NCBI RefSeq assembly: GCF_034424545.1
Contig: NZ_CP139970.1
Coordinates: 62,001-126,000, forward strand
Direction of reading: 5' to 3'
Source: Trinickia caryophylli
GTDB taxonomy: Bacteria > Pseudomonadota > Gammaproteobacteria > Burkholderiales > Burkholderiaceae
DNA length: 64,000 nt
Of the stretch, positions 17,010 through 26,509 are shown piece by piece (within the stretch, counting starts at the first letter, position 1; the number at the start of each line of letters is the position of its first letter). A program made the translations under genes and the position numbers. The notes below the pieces were generated by a model, which was not told the origin of the DNA, searched no databases, and saw nothing but the letters and a program-made list of their open reading frames with translations.

Positions 17010-17049
17010 TTTCGACGAATCGTCGGAAAACATCGTCGATTCGTCGAAA
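17010..17049. promoter_or_regulatory. Long inverted repeat, Lrp-type operator candidate
   Basis: TTTCGACGAATCG (17010-17022) and CGATTCGTCGAAA (17037-17049) are exact 13-bp inverted copies with a 14-bp spacer. The block starts about 65 bp after the Lrp gene and ends 140 bp before the dehydrogenase gene. A smaller palindrome CATCGTCGCACGATG lies at 16991-17005. The layout suits a multimeric Lrp/AsnC protein. Confidence 0.6.
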
Positions 17050-17189
17050 CAGGCCCCATCGGACGGCGGATTGCGCCTGTTTTCCGTTTCCGCGCTTCCC
17101 TAGACTGTCGGTAATGACAACGCGCTTCGCGCGGGCGCAGTGCTCGCGCGGGTTCGTTTCCCTACCGTTGAAGACCAAGGAGAACGCGC

Positions 17190-18293
17190 ATGAAAGTAGC
17201 TATCGTCGGTGCAGGGCTGATTGGCCATACCATCGCCCACTTGCTGCGGGAAACCGGCGACTACGAAGTGGTGGCGCTGGACCGCGACGCTCAGGCACTC
17301 GAGAAGCTCGCGGCGGTCGGCATTGCCACCGAGCGCGTGGATTGCGCCGATGCCAACGCAATGAAAGCGTCGTTGAAAGACTTCGATGCCGTCGTGAATG
17401 CGTTGCCGTACTACCTGGCCGTCAACGTTGCCGCGGCGGCGAAGGCGGCGGGTGTCCATTACTTCGACCTGACCGAGGATGTGCGCGCCACGCATGCGAT
17501 TCGCAGCCTGGCAGATGGCGCCACGCATGCGTTCATGCCGCAGTGCGGGCTCGCTCCAGGCTTCATCGGCATTGCGGCGCATGAGCTCGCGAACCGCTTC
17601 GCGCAACTGCGCGAGGTGAAAATGCGCGTGGGTGCGCTGCCGGAGTTTCCGACCAACGCGCTCAAATACAACCTCACCTGGAGCGTGGACGGGCTCATCA
17701 ACGAGTACTGTCAGCCCTGCGAAGCGATCAGGGATTCGCGCAAGCAATGGGTGCAGCCGCTCGAGGGGCTCGAGCATTTCTCGCTCGACGGCATCGAGTA
17801 CGAAGCATTCAATACGTCAGGCGGCCTGGGCACGCTCTGCGAGACCTTGTCCGGCCGCGTCGAAACGCTCGACTACAAGTCGGTTCGCTACCCAGGGCAT
17901 CGGGAACTGATGCAATTCCTGCTCGAAGACTTGCGGCTGTCCAGCGAGCGCGACACGCTCAAATCGATCATGCGGCGCGCGGTGCCAGCCACGCAGCAGG
18001 ACGTCGTGCTCATCTTCGTGACCGTGACCGGCATGCGCGACGGCCAGCTCGTGCAGGATGTCTTCACCCGGAAAATCTTCGCGAAAACGGTTTGCGGTAT
18101 GCCGATGAGTGCCATCCAGATCACGACGGCCGGCGCTATGTGCGCGGTGCTCGATCTGTTTCGCGAAGGCAAGCTGCCGCAAAGCGGGTTCGTTCGGCAA
18201 GAGCAGGTGTCGCTCGCCGATTTCCTCGCCAATCGTTTCGGGCAGCTCTACGAGGGCGCGGCCTTGCACGCGTCGGCGCAGGTGACGGCCTGA
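17190..18293 (+). CDS. Saccharopine dehydrogenase-like NAD(P)-binding protein
   Basis: A 367-aa protein with an N-terminal Rossmann motif (VAIVGAGLIGHTIAHLL, residues 3-19). It has the saccharopine-dehydrogenase layout, including NALPYYLAVNVAAAAKAAGVHYFDLTED, cut here only by quotation, and PQCGLAPGFIGIAAHEL. It could act in lysine or related amino-acid catabolism, or as a lysine 6-dehydrogenase-type enzyme. The adjacent Lrp regulator favours an amino-acid role. AAGGAG precedes the ATG. Which substrate it takes cannot be read from the sequence. Confidence 0.82.
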   Translation: MKVAIVGAGLIGHTIAHLLRETGDYEVVALDRDAQALEKLAAVGIATERVDCADANAMKASLKDFDAVVNALPYYLAVNVAAAAKAAGVHYFDLTEDVRATHAIRSLADGATHAFMPQCGLAPGFIGIAAHELANRFAQLREVKMRVGALPEFPTNALKYNLTWSVDGLINEYCQPCEAIRDSRKQWVQPLEGLEHFSLDGIEYEAFNTSGGLGTLCETLSGRVETLDYKSVRYPGHRELMQFLLEDLRLSSERDTLKSIMRRAVPATQQDVVLIFVTVTGMRDGQLVQDVFTRKIFAKTVCGMPMSAIQITTAGAMCAVLDLFREGKLPQSGFVRQEQVSLADFLANRFGQLYEGAALHASAQVTA

Positions 18294-18314
18294 GCGTCAG
18301 GCCCGGCCGACCGC

Positions 18315-18908
18315 TCACTGGCCGGGCGGACCCTTGACGAGTGCGTCGAGCAGGCCGTCATAATCCGCCTGCGTCGGCGCCGTGTTGTCGAACATCAGCA
18401 GGCCCTCTCGGGCGGCTTCCGCCGGATGGAAGCGGCGCTGCCGATACTCGTCCCAATGCGCGAGTTTGTAGGCGTCGTTCGGATTGCGGCGCGCGACGAT
18501 CCGCGCATGAGCCGTCTCCTCCGAGGTGTAGACCCACACGATGCGGATATCGATGTTCTCGCCGATACCGAGCCACGCCCGATCGAAAAGGCGCCGGTCG
18601 CGGATTTCGCGCGACAGCGGCCCGACCACGACGGCGCTAATGCCCAGCTCGAGGTTTTCGCGTGCCGTATCGAGCAACCCCTGGTATTCGGGCTCGCGCA
18701 AATGCTGCAGATAGAGCGGGCTATCGCGGTCGTTGGCGTCGCCGGTCAGCGCGTGCATGGCTGCCGCACTATACCGGCCGTAAAGCGTGTCTTTGTCGAG
18801 CAGGCAGAATGCCTCGTTGGTTGCCCGCATGAGCGGGCCGATCAGGCGTTTGGCAAGCGTCGTCTTGCCGGTGCCCGCATGACCGCAGAAAAATACCAGA
18901 TGCGTCAC
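18315..18908 (-). CDS. P-loop AAA-type kinase-like ATPase
   Basis: A 197-aa protein with a Walker A motif GHAGTGKTT at residues 9-17, close to the N-terminus. A later RIVWVYTSEETAHARIVARRN stretch (split here by the reader's limits) is typical of small nucleotide or sugar kinases with a P-loop fold. It starts with GTG at 18908, with GAGGAC upstream; the frame stays open further but without credible coding character. Substrate unknown. It is convergent with the saccharopine dehydrogenase gene. Confidence 0.7.
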   Translation of the reverse strand: MTHLVFFCGHAGTGKTTLAKRLIGPLMRATNEAFCLLDKDTLYGRYSAAAMHALTGDANDRDSPLYLQHLREPEYQGLLDTARENLELGISAVVVGPLSREIRDRRLFDRAWLGIGENIDIRIVWVYTSEETAHARIVARRNPNDAYKLAHWDEYRQRRFHPAEAAREGLLMFDNTAPTQADYDGLLDALVKGPPGQ

Positions 18909-19087
18909 GAGCCGATGTCCTCGAAGCTTTTGTCGAAAATGCCGCACGCCGCGCGTGCGTGCCCGATCATGACGAAGATGACGAGGCGCCGCAAGAGGCC
19001 GCGACGAGATGGGCCGCTGGCCGCCGCACACGGGCGCGCGCTAAACTGCAAGCCTGCCGTGCCCGGCACGCCTGAAGGACGATTCCG

Positions 19088-19618
19088 ATGCCTGATTCCC
19101 GAAACGCCGCTCGTGCGCTGGTCGACAGCCTTGGCCTCGCGCCGCACCCCGAGGGCGGCTACTACCGCGAGACGCACCGCGACCCGGCGCGCGTCGCGCG
19201 CCTCGGCATGCGAGGTGCATTGCCTCTCGACGAGACGCGGGCTGCTTCGACGGCCATCTATTATCTGCTCGATGGCGGGGCGTATTCGGCGTGGCACCGC
19301 ATCGATGCCGATGAAATCTGGCACTTCTATGCCGGCGATCCGCTCGCGCTGCATGTGCTCGATGGCGCCGGCAAGTTGCGCACACGGCGGCTCGGCAATG
19401 CGCTCGAGCATGAAGGTGTCACCTTCCAACTGGTCGTGCCGGCAGGCTGCTGGTTTGCGGCCGAGTGTACGACGCAGGGCTTTTCGCTCGTTGGCTGCAC
19501 CGTCGCACCGGGCTTCGAGTTCGCCGCGTTCGAGTTGGCCGACGTGCGCACGCTGGCTGAGCTGCACCCGTCTCACGAGGAACTGCTGACGCGCCTTGCG
19601 CCGCGCGGTGCGGCATGA
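19088..19618 (+). CDS. Cupin-fold DUF985 protein
   Basis: A 176-aa protein matching the cupin_5/DUF985 family: LAPHPEGGYYRETHRDP near the N-terminus, STAIYYLLDGGAYSAWHRID in the middle, then EIWHFYAGDPLALHVL and the VPAGCWFAAE stretch. The family has a single beta-barrel and no settled function; some members are linked to sugar epimerisation. Its stop codon lies inside the first unit of a 12-bp tandem repeat. Confidence 0.83.
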   Translation: MPDSRNAARALVDSLGLAPHPEGGYYRETHRDPARVARLGMRGALPLDETRAASTAIYYLLDGGAYSAWHRIDADEIWHFYAGDPLALHVLDGAGKLRTRRLGNALEHEGVTFQLVVPAGCWFAAECTTQGFSLVGCTVAPGFEFAAFELADVRTLAELHPSHEELLTRLAPRGAA

Positions 19619-19671
19619 GCGTCGGCATGAGCGTCGGCATGAGCGTCGGCATGAGCGTCGGCATGAGCGTG
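19612..19671. repeat. Five-copy 12-bp tandem repeat over a stop codon
   Basis: The unit GGCATGAGCGTC is repeated four times exactly and a fifth time with a last-base change. The TGA of the cupin gene is inside the first unit. Every unit contains ATGA, so each offers an overlapping stop and start. Because 12 is a multiple of three, copy number can change without shifting any frame. Confidence 0.9.
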
Positions 19672-19693
19672 AGAATGCGCGCCGATTTCCCCG

Positions 19694-19990
19694 TCAGCGT
19701 ATCGGCGTATCGGCCTGATCCCCGACCACCGTGGTCCACGGGCGAATCGTCCAACCCGTGACGATTCCCGCGCGAACATAGGGGTCATTACGGGCAAAGG
19801 CATCGACGGTTTCGCGCTCGGCGCATTGAAAAAGCAGCAGCGACTGATCGACCGGATCGGCAAGCGCGCCGCCAAGTACCAGCTCGCCGCGCCCCACGGC
19901 TTGCCACGCATACCGCAGATGTTCGGCGCGGTACTGCGGGCGCCGCTCGAGATAATCCGGTGCGAGTTCGTAAAAAAGCAGAAAGTGCAT
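19694..19990 (-). CDS. YciI-family protein
   Basis: A 98-aa protein beginning MHFLLFYELAPDYLERRPQYR. It continues with LGGALADPVDQSLLLFQCAE and NDPYVRAGIVTGWTIRPW, all marks of the YciI fold, a small ferredoxin-like dimer. The His/Asp pair of the family is partly seen as AEHL and NDPY. Enzymatic role uncertain. AGGAG precedes the ATG at 19990. The last codons lie on a GTATCGGC octamer repeated twice (19699-19714). Confidence 0.82.
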   Translation of the reverse strand: MHFLLFYELAPDYLERRPQYRAEHLRYAWQAVGRGELVLGGALADPVDQSLLLFQCAERETVDAFARNDPYVRAGIVTGWTIRPWTTVVGDQADTPIR

Positions 19991-20139
19991 GGCGTGACTC
20001 CTGTGGCGCAATGAATTCGTCGGCATCTTAGCAGTGAGGCAGCGACTGGCAAGCGACCGCGCGCCGGGCACGTGCGGTGCTGGCGGTCAACGGCTGAACC
20101 GACGCTGAATGCCGCGCGTGGACGCGGCCGGAGAAGCCC

Positions 20140-21219
20140 ATGCGCATTGCTCAAGTTGCTCCGCTTTACGAAGCCGTTCCGCCGCGCGGGTATGGTGCCA
20201 CGGAACGTGTCGTCCATTATCTGACGGAAGCGCTCGTGGCTCTCGGCCACCGGGTGACGCTCTTCGCGACAGCCGATTCGACCACGTCGGCCGAACTCGT
20301 GCCGCTTTGCGCGCGCGGATTGTGGCGCGATGCACAGGTATGGGACACCCTTACGCATCACGTTCGGGAACTCGAAGCCGTCGCACAGCGCGCGGGTCGC
20401 TTCGACGTCGTGCATTTCCATGGCGAGCCGCTGCATTTGCCGATTGCGCGCCGACTTTGCTGCGCGCACGTGACGACGATGCATGGAGAATTGCTTGCAG
20501 CCGATCACGGGCCGCTTTTTCGCGAGTTTTCCGAGGCGCCGCTCGTGTCGATTTCCGACGATCAGCGTCATCCCGTCGACTGGGCAAACTGGCAGGCTAC
20601 CGTTTATCACGGGATCTCGCCGCAGGCACTTTCGTTCAACGAGACCCCCGACGACTATCTGCTGTTTCTCGGGCGGATCATGCCGCAAAAGCGTCCGGAT
20701 CTGGCTATCGAAATCGCGCGTCGCGCCGGCCTTCGGCTGAAGATGGCCGCGAAGGTTCACCCGGGCGAAGCGTCGTACTTTCAGGAGCGGATCGCGCCGC
20801 TGATCGAGGCGAACCGGTCCGTGGTCGACTATCTCGGGGAGGTAGGCGGCACCCAACGATCGGATTTGCTCGCGGGCGCGCGCGCGTTGCTCTTTCCGAT
20901 CGAATGGCGCGAGCCGTTCGGGATGGTGGTGGTGGAGGCGATGGCGTGCGGCACGCCGACCATCGCTTTTCGGGCTGGCGCCGTGCCGGAGATCATCGAG
21001 CACGGCGAAACAGGGCTGCTCGTCGACGACGTGCCAGGCGCCGTGGATGCGGTGGCGAGGATCGGCCGCCTGAGCCGCAGACGCTGCCGCGAACGCTTCG
21101 AGCAGCGGTTCACGGCGGCACGCATGGCGGCGGACTACGTGCGTGTCTACGAGCGGCTGGCGGCGCCGCGAGCGACGCCGCACGACCGCATTCGCCATCT
21201 ACCGGGGCGCCATGTCTGA
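20140..21219 (+). CDS. GT4-family glycosyltransferase
   Basis: A 359-aa GT-B glycosyltransferase of family 4. The N-terminus MRIAQVAPLYEAVPPRGYGATE is the donor/acceptor cleft region. The C-terminal half carries FLGRIMPQKRPDLAIEIA and the EX7E-type stretch EPFGMVVVEAMACGTPTIAF. It is paralogous to the gene at 56615-57682: both share the opening, the HFHG/HFHM stretch, SISxxQRHP, TVYHG and the nucleotide-sugar site. The acceptor is unknown. It stands apart from any polysaccharide cluster. Confidence 0.87.
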   Translation: MRIAQVAPLYEAVPPRGYGATERVVHYLTEALVALGHRVTLFATADSTTSAELVPLCARGLWRDAQVWDTLTHHVRELEAVAQRAGRFDVVHFHGEPLHLPIARRLCCAHVTTMHGELLAADHGPLFREFSEAPLVSISDDQRHPVDWANWQATVYHGISPQALSFNETPDDYLLFLGRIMPQKRPDLAIEIARRAGLRLKMAAKVHPGEASYFQERIAPLIEANRSVVDYLGEVGGTQRSDLLAGARALLFPIEWREPFGMVVVEAMACGTPTIAFRAGAVPEIIEHGETGLLVDDVPGAVDAVARIGRLSRRRCRERFEQRFTAARMAADYVRVYERLAAPRATPHDRIRHLPGRHV

Positions 21220-21574
21220 GATGGGGGACAACCGGCTAGCCGCGCCCCTTGTCCTCCTTATCCGTACGAATGGGCCGTGCCGCGCCAAAACGCCAGCAAT
21301 CCGCGTGCATGGCATCGGGGTATCCCCTCGTACGCGGGTCAAAGTAAGTTTTGGGTAAGTGAAGCCGATTAGCTTAGGGGTCGAGCACCGCAAGCGGGAG
21401 GAGGCGGACGTCATGCAACGCATGGCGCCGGCCGCTGCGGAACTGCGCGCCTGGCGCGGGCGCCCATTCGGCGCCTGCAGCAGCGCGCAGCCGGAGGATG
21501 ACCGCCGACGCGCAGTCAACCCGGCCACCAGACGGCCGGCGGTTCGCGCATTGGCCTGTGCCATGGAGGAGACA
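21220..21574. other. 355-bp intergenic region upstream of acs
   Basis: No gene is credible here. The acs frame stays open back to 21359, but that stretch lacks a start context and coding character. A GTAAGT hexamer occurs twice within 17 bp near 21344-21358 in an AT-richer patch, a likely promoter region. I cannot assign a regulator. Confidence 0.5.
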
Positions 21575-23557
21575 GTGGGTATCATCGAATCGGTCTTGCA
21601 AGAAGGCCGCATCTTTACGCCGTCCGCGGAGACGGTTGCCAATGCCGCCGTGTCGGGCATGGACGCCTATCAGGCGTTGATGGCCGAAGCGGAGCAGGAC
21701 TATGAGGGGTTCTGGGCCAAGCTTGCGCGCGAGACGCTGGCGTGGAACAAGCCGTTCACGAAGGTGCTCGACGAGACGCGTGCGCCGTTTTACACGTGGT
21801 TCGAAGACGGCGAGCTGAACGCGTCGTACAACTGCCTGGACCGTCAGGTCGAAAGCGGGCTGGGCGAGAAGACGGCGATCGTGTTCGAGGCGGACGACGG
21901 CACGCTCACGCAGGTGAGCTACGCGCAGTTGCTGGGGCGCGTGTGCCGGCTGGCCAACGCGTTGAAGGCACGCGGGATCGGCAAGGGCGATCGGGTGGTG
22001 ATTTACATGCCGATGTCGATCGAGGGCGTGGTGGCGATGCAGGCGTGCGCGCGCATCGGGGCGACGCATTCGGTGGTGTTCGGCGGGTTTTCGTCGAAGT
22101 CGCTCAACGAGCGGCTGGTGGATGTGGGGGCGGTGGCGCTGATCACGGCCGACGAGCAGATGCGCGGAGGCAAGGCGCTGCCGCTCAAGAGCATCGCGGA
22201 CGAGGCGCTGGCCATGGGCGGCTGCGAGGCGGTCAAGAGCGTGGTGGTGTACCGGCGCACGGGCGGGGCGGTGCAGTGGCAGGCGGGGCGGGACGTGTGG
22301 CTGCACGAGATCACGCAGGGCGAGGCCGAGACGTGCGAGCCGGAGTGGGTGGGCGCGGAGCATCCGCTGTTCGTGCTGTATACGTCGGGCTCGACGGGCA
22401 AGCCCAAGGGCGTGCAGCACAGCACGGGGGGCTACCTGCTGTGGGCGGCGCAGACGATGAAGTGGACGTTCGATCTGAAGCCGTCGGATGTGTTCTGGTG
22501 CACGGCCGACATCGGCTGGGTGACGGGGCACAGCTATATCGCGTACGGGCCGCTCGCGTGCGGCGCGACGCAGGTGATGTTCGAAGGGGTGCCGACCTAT
22601 CCGGACGGCGGGCGGTTCTGGCAGATGATCGAGCGTCACAAGGTGAGCATCTTCTATACGGCGCCCACGGCGATCCGCTCGCTGATCAAGCTGGCCGATG
22701 CGGACGAGAAGGTGCATCCGAAGCGTTACGATCTGTCGACGCTGCGGGTGATCGGCACGGTGGGCGAGCCGATCAACCCGGAGGCGTGGGTGTGGTACCA
22801 CGAGAACGTGGGGGGCTCGCGCTGCCCGATCGTGGACACGTGGTGGCAGACGGAGACGGGCGGGCACATGATCACGCCGCTGCCGGGGGCGACGCCGCTG
22901 GTGCCGGGCTCGTGTACGCTGCCGCTGCCGGGGATCATGGCGGCGATCGTGGACGAGACGGGGCAGGACGTGCCGAACGGACAGGGCGGGATTCTGGTGG
23001 TCAAGCGGCCGTGGCCGGCGATGATCCGCACGATCTGGGGCGATGCGGAGCGCTACAGGAAGAGCTACTTCCCGGAGGAATTGGGCGGGCGGCTGTATCT
23101 GGCGGGCGACGGGTCGGTGCGTGACAAGCAGACGGGTTACTTCACGATCATGGGCCGCATCGACGACGTGCTGAACGTGTCGGGCCACCGGCTGGGGACG
23201 ATGGAGATCGAATCGGCGCTGGTGTCCAATCCGCTGGTGGCGGAGGCGGCGGTGGTGGGCCGGCCGGACGACACGACGGGCGAGGCGGTGGTGGCGTTCG
23301 TGGTGCTCAAGCGCACGCGGCCGCAGGGCGAGGAGGCGGCGAAGCTGGCCAACGAACTGCGTGCGTGGGTGGGCAAGGAGATCGGGCCGATCGCCAAGCC
23401 GAAGGACATCCGCTTCGGGGAGAACCTGCCGAAAACGCGCTCGGGCAAGATCATGCGGCGGCTGCTGCGCTCGCTGGCCAAGGGCGAGGCGATCACGCAG
23501 GACGTCTCCACGCTCGAAAACCCCGCCATCCTCGAGCAACTCGCCGAGGCGCGCTGA
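21575..23557 (+). CDS. acs: Acetyl-CoA synthetase (AMP-forming)
   Basis: A 660-aa enzyme making acetyl-CoA from acetate, ATP and CoA by an acetyl-adenylate. The ATP signature is [11 protein letters not shown], the acetate pocket and adenylation core include [16 protein letters not shown], and the C-terminal [11 protein letters not shown] carries the catalytic Lys-625, the usual acetylation control site. I favour the GTG at 21575: GGAGGAG lies right before it and the length equals that of Burkholderia Acs. An ATG at 21563 overlaps that ribosome site. Codon use is unusually strict (GTG, CTG, GCG, ACG, GGG) compared with its neighbours. Confidence 0.95.
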   Translation: MGIIESVLQEGRIFTPSAETVANAAVSGMDAYQALMAEAEQDYEGFWAKLARETLAWNKPFTKVLDETRAPFYTWFEDGELNASYNCLDRQVESGLGEKTAIVFEADDGTLTQVSYAQLLGRVCRLANALKARGIGKGDRVVIYMPMSIEGVVAMQACARIGATHSVVFGGFSSKSLNERLVDVGAVALITADEQMRGGKALPLKSIADEALAMGGCEAVKSVVVYRRTGGAVQWQAGRDVWLHEITQGEAETCEPEWVGAEHPLFVLYTSGSTGKPKGVQHSTGGYLLWAAQTMKWTFDLKPSDVFWCTADIGWVTGHSYIAYGPLACGATQVMFEGVPTYPDGGRFWQMIERHKVSIFYTAPTAIRSLIKLADADEKVHPKRYDLSTLRVIGTVGEPINPEAWVWYHENVGGSRCPIVDTWWQTETGGHMITPLPGATPLVPGSCTLPLPGIMAAIVDETGQDVPNGQGGILVVKRPWPAMIRTIWGDAERYRKSYFPEELGGRLYLAGDGSVRDKQTGYFTIMGRIDDVLNVSGHRLGTMEIESALVSNPLVAEAAVVGRPDDTTGEAVVAFVVLKRTRPQGEEAAKLANELRAWVGKEIGPIAKPKDIRFGENLPKTRSGKIMRRLLRSLAKGEAITQDVSTLENPAILEQLAEAR

Positions 23558-23577
23558 GGACGCTGAGGGAGAAGCTT

Positions 23578-23603
23578 GCGCGCCTCGTATCCGCGAGGCG
23601 CGC
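23578..23603. terminator. Hairpin between convergent acs and LysE genes
   Basis: GCGCGCCTCG and CGAGGCGCGC form an exact ten-pair stem with a six-base loop. It sits between the acs stop and the LysE-family stop. There is no T tract, but the position suits a bidirectional terminator. Confidence 0.6.
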
Positions 23604-23608
23604 GCATG

Positions 23609-24235
23609 TCACGCGGAGTGATGGACAAACGCGGGGGCGATGGACGCCAGCAGCAGGGCGGCCATCGTCCAGTTGAAGGCGCGCAGCACGATGGGGCTCG
23701 AGAGTATGCGCCGCAGACCGACGCCAAATGCGGTCCAGACCGAAATACTCGGCAGATTCACGATGGCAAACGCCAATGCAAGCAGCAGTGCATTCGCGAC
23801 GAGGTTGTCGTGGAGCCGGAAAGCGGTGACGCCCGTCACGGCCATCATCCATGCCTTGGGATTGACCCACTGAAAAGCGGCGGCTTGCCAGAACGTCATC
23901 GGCCGCCGATCGCCGTTGCCGACCGCCGGGCCCTGCGACACCGCGATTTTCCAGGCGAGATACAGCAGGTACGCCACGCTTACGGTTTCGAGCACCGTAT
24001 AGAGTACCGGCACGTGCTCGAACAGCCGGCCCAGCCCCAGGCCGATGACGATCATCATCACCATGCAGCCGAACGTGATACCGACCATGTGCGGCACCGT
24101 CCGACGAAAACCGAAATTGACGCCGGACGCGAGCAGCATCGTATTGTTGGGGCCCGGCGTGATCGACATCACCAGCGCGAAGGTCATTGCGGCCGAGACC
24201 ACGGCAAAGGGTAGGGAAAGCATCGTTGCGGGCAT
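23609..24235 (-). CDS. LysE/RhtB-family amino-acid exporter
   Basis: A 208-aa inner-membrane protein with six hydrophobic segments. The family marks are SITPGPNNTMLLASGVNFG near residue 25 and AAAFQWVNPKAWMMAVTG in the middle. Members export lysine, threonine, homoserine or other amino acids; specificity cannot be read. The ATG at 24235 is used; an ATG four codons later is equally possible. Upstream, GGTAC recurs three times within 18 bp near 24280. Confidence 0.85.
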   Translation of the reverse strand: MPATMLSLPFAVVSAAMTFALVMSITPGPNNTMLLASGVNFGFRRTVPHMVGITFGCMVMMIVIGLGLGRLFEHVPVLYTVLETVSVAYLLYLAWKIAVSQGPAVGNGDRRPMTFWQAAAFQWVNPKAWMMAVTGVTAFRLHDNLVANALLLALAFAIVNLPSISVWTAFGVGLRRILSSPIVLRAFNWTMAALLLASIAPAFVHHSA

Positions 24236-24403
24236 TGCTCGGAAACAAGAGGAGCAAGCAGTCTATCAAGGGAGTCCGGTACGGTACCGGTACAATCTTT
24301 CGGATGGCCAGCAGTACGCGCGGGGCGGGGCTATCAGCACAGCCGATACAATCGCTTCGGGCGCGTCTTCCTGAACGAGGTATCCGGCCGCACGGAACTT
24401 TGA

Positions 24404-25810
24404 CTACATATTCGCAGCGAGTGGAGCGTCTCGTTCGGGACGGCGTTCTTGCGCAGGTGAGAAATGCACGGCGAAGTCGGTGCCGGGCTTCAGACGCGAC
24501 ACGCTCAGGTGCCATCCGTGAGCGGTGGCGATTTCCTTGCAGATGGCGAGCCCGAGCCCCGCACCGTCGTATTCCGTGCCGGGTGCACGCCAGAACCGCG
24601 CAAAAAGCAGGGGCAGATGCTCATCGGGAATTCCGGGGCCCTCGTCGATTACGTGAATCGACGAAGCCGATACAGCCAGCAGAACGATTCCGTGCGAGGG
24701 GCTCGCATGGATGGCGTTCTCGACGAGGTTCTTGAGAAGAATGAAGAGCGCCGAGGCATCGGCTTCGACCGTCGATGCACGAGCCCGCACATCGATGTCG
24801 AGCGTGACCCGCTTCTCGTTCGCCTTCGAGGCCATATAGCGCACGACTTCACGGGCGCTATCGGCCGGATCGATTTCGGCGTAGGCAAAATTCTGCGCTT
24901 CGCTGACTTCGGCAAGATGCAGAAGCTGGCGGACCTGCCTCGCCATCAGATCGATATCGCGAAACACTTGTTCGTTGTCGGCCAGGCGCGGGTGCAGCTC
25001 CAACTGGCCACGCAGCAGCGTAAGCGGTGTTTGCAGTTCGTGGGCGGCCGAAGCGAGAAACTGCTGCTGGACGACGAAACCATGCTCGAGCCGGCCCAGG
25101 GCTTCGTTGAAGGATTGGATCAAGGGCTCGAGCTCGGTCGGGACGTCGCGCATGGAAATGCGGGCTGACAGGTTGCGCGTCGTCAGATTGGATGCCTCTG
25201 CCGACGCTTGCCGAAGCGGACGCAGTTGGCGTTTGAGTGTCACGGTCAGCGTGAGCCCGAACACCACGATGGCGGTAAAGACGGCTGCCCCGACAGTCAC
25301 GGGTATCTGACTGATCTTCGAGCGAACGGTCGCTCGAACGATCAGACGGCTGAACGCGACCTGTACGTAGTATTGGCAGGCCCCCGGCGCGAGGCGATGA
25401 GTGACGACCTCGAAGGGGCGGCCGTCGAGCGTCGCCGCCTGCTGGGTGCCGGCCACCGCTGACGGTGCGCCCGTCAGCCACGCGCCACCGCCCAGCGCGT
25501 TATCGGATGCGTGGATCACTTCGCCGCTCTCGTCGAGCACGCGGTACATCGCCTCCGTGCGCAGCACGTCGTAGAACCATTTGAACTGCTCCGCAGCCAG
25601 AGAAACGATGCATCCGTTGCTGTCCAGTGCCATTGCTTCTTCGATTTGCCGAATTTTCTTCGATTGCTCCTTGCGACCGAGCGTCTGTTCGGGATACTGA
25701 TCGAGAACGTAGATTGAACCGGCGGCGAGCAAGCACAGCGTGACGGAGAAAGCGGCGACGCTCGTGAGCCAGAGCCGGACCGACAAACGACGAACCCAGG
25801 CCGTCGTCAT
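24404..25810 (-). CDS. Sensor histidine kinase paired with the MipA operon
   Basis: A 468-aa kinase. A first membrane helix lies at about 12-37 and a periplasmic sensor region at about 38-165, followed by a second helix at about 171-192 and a HAMP-like linker. The phosphoacceptor is His-257 in ASAAHELQTPLTLL, with Gln where most have Arg. The N box (LKNLVENAIHAS) and G boxes (DEGPGIPDE, GAGLGLAICKEIA) are intact. Its ATG overlaps the response-regulator stop by four bases (ATGA), so the pair is translationally coupled. The stimulus is unknown. Confidence 0.9.
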   Translation of the reverse strand: MTTAWVRRLSVRLWLTSVAAFSVTLCLLAAGSIYVLDQYPEQTLGRKEQSKKIRQIEEAMALDSNGCIVSLAAEQFKWFYDVLRTEAMYRVLDESGEVIHASDNALGGGAWLTGAPSAVAGTQQAATLDGRPFEVVTHRLAPGACQYYVQVAFSRLIVRATVRSKISQIPVTVGAAVFTAIVVFGLTLTVTLKRQLRPLRQASAEASNLTTRNLSARISMRDVPTELEPLIQSFNEALGRLEHGFVVQQQFLASAAHELQTPLTLLRGQLELHPRLADNEQVFRDIDLMARQVRQLLHLAEVSEAQNFAYAEIDPADSAREVVRYMASKANEKRVTLDIDVRARASTVEADASALFILLKNLVENAIHASPSHGIVLLAVSASSIHVIDEGPGIPDEHLPLLFARFWRAPGTEYDGAGLGLAICKEIATAHGWHLSVSRLKPGTDFAVHFSPAQERRPERDAPLAANM

Positions 25811-26499
25811 GGCACAAGATGCGTGGCGTCGTACTGCAAGGCGAAACCGGCACCGCGCACGTTGACGAGGCGTGTGGCCGCGCCGAGTGCCTGCAGTTTC
25901 TTGCGCAAGCGATGTACGGTGACTTCGAGCGCGTTCGGCGTGACGGCGGTGTCGAATCCCCATGCGGCGTGCTCGAGTGTCGCATGCCGCACGATCTGGC
26001 CAGAGGCGCTCATGAGACATTGCACGATCTGCAGTTCGGCGGGAGCGAGCAGCACCGAGCGCGTACCACAGGTGAGTCGATGCTGCGGCGGATCGACCGA
26101 CAGGTCCCACAGCGATACATCGAGCGCCTTGATAGGTGCCGGACGGCGCATCAACGTCCGCACGCGCGCCACGAGTTCGCTCATTGCAAAGGGTTTGGTG
26201 ACGTAGTCGTCCGCACCGCTTTCGAGCCCATGCACGCGATCGTGCAGCGCGTCTCGCGCGGTCAGCATGAGACACGGCGTGGTGACGCCAAGCGCGCGCA
26301 GATTGCACAGGAGTTCGAGTCCATCGCCATCGGGCAGGCCGCGGTCCACGATCAGCACGGCATATTCGGCGCGGTTCACCCCGTATTTCGCTTCGGACAC
26401 GTTGCGGAAAACGTCGACCTGGATCCCCGCGGCAGCCAGGGCCTGACTCACCATCCGCGCCAAGCGCTCATGGTCCTCGATAACGGCGACTCGCGACAT
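25807..26499 (-). CDS. OmpR-family response regulator
   Basis: A 230-aa regulator. The receiver domain has the phosphoacceptor Asp-52 in LIVDRGLPDGDG and Lys in DDYVTKPF. The C-terminal winged helix carries TPNALEVTVHRLRKKLQALG. It lies 10 bp after mipA and overlaps the kinase start. The ATG at 26499 gives MSRVAVIEDHE; the upstream frame extension is not needed. Confidence 0.9.
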   Translation of the reverse strand: MSRVAVIEDHERLARMVSQALAAAGIQVDVFRNVSEAKYGVNRAEYAVLIVDRGLPDGDGLELLCNLRALGVTTPCLMLTARDALHDRVHGLESGADDYVTKPFAMSELVARVRTLMRRPAPIKALDVSLWDLSVDPPQHRLTCGTRSVLLAPAELQIVQCLMSASGQIVRHATLEHAAWGFDTAVTPNALEVTVHRLRKKLQALGAATRLVNVRGAGFALQYDATHLVP

Positions 26500-26509
26500 T
26501 CCAATAGCT

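Noticed and set aside
19612..19671. CRISPR-like array
   Set aside because: Units are 12 bp with no spacers; it is a plain tandem repeat.
19573..21198. 541-codon minus-strand frame
   Set aside because: Antisense to the glycosyltransferase; the repeat-encoded Asp-Ala-His-Ala run comes from the 12-bp array.
21374..23539. 721-codon minus-strand frame
   Set aside because: It is exactly antisense to acs, whose strong codon bias opens the reverse frame. The His/Arg-rich product is not a known protein.
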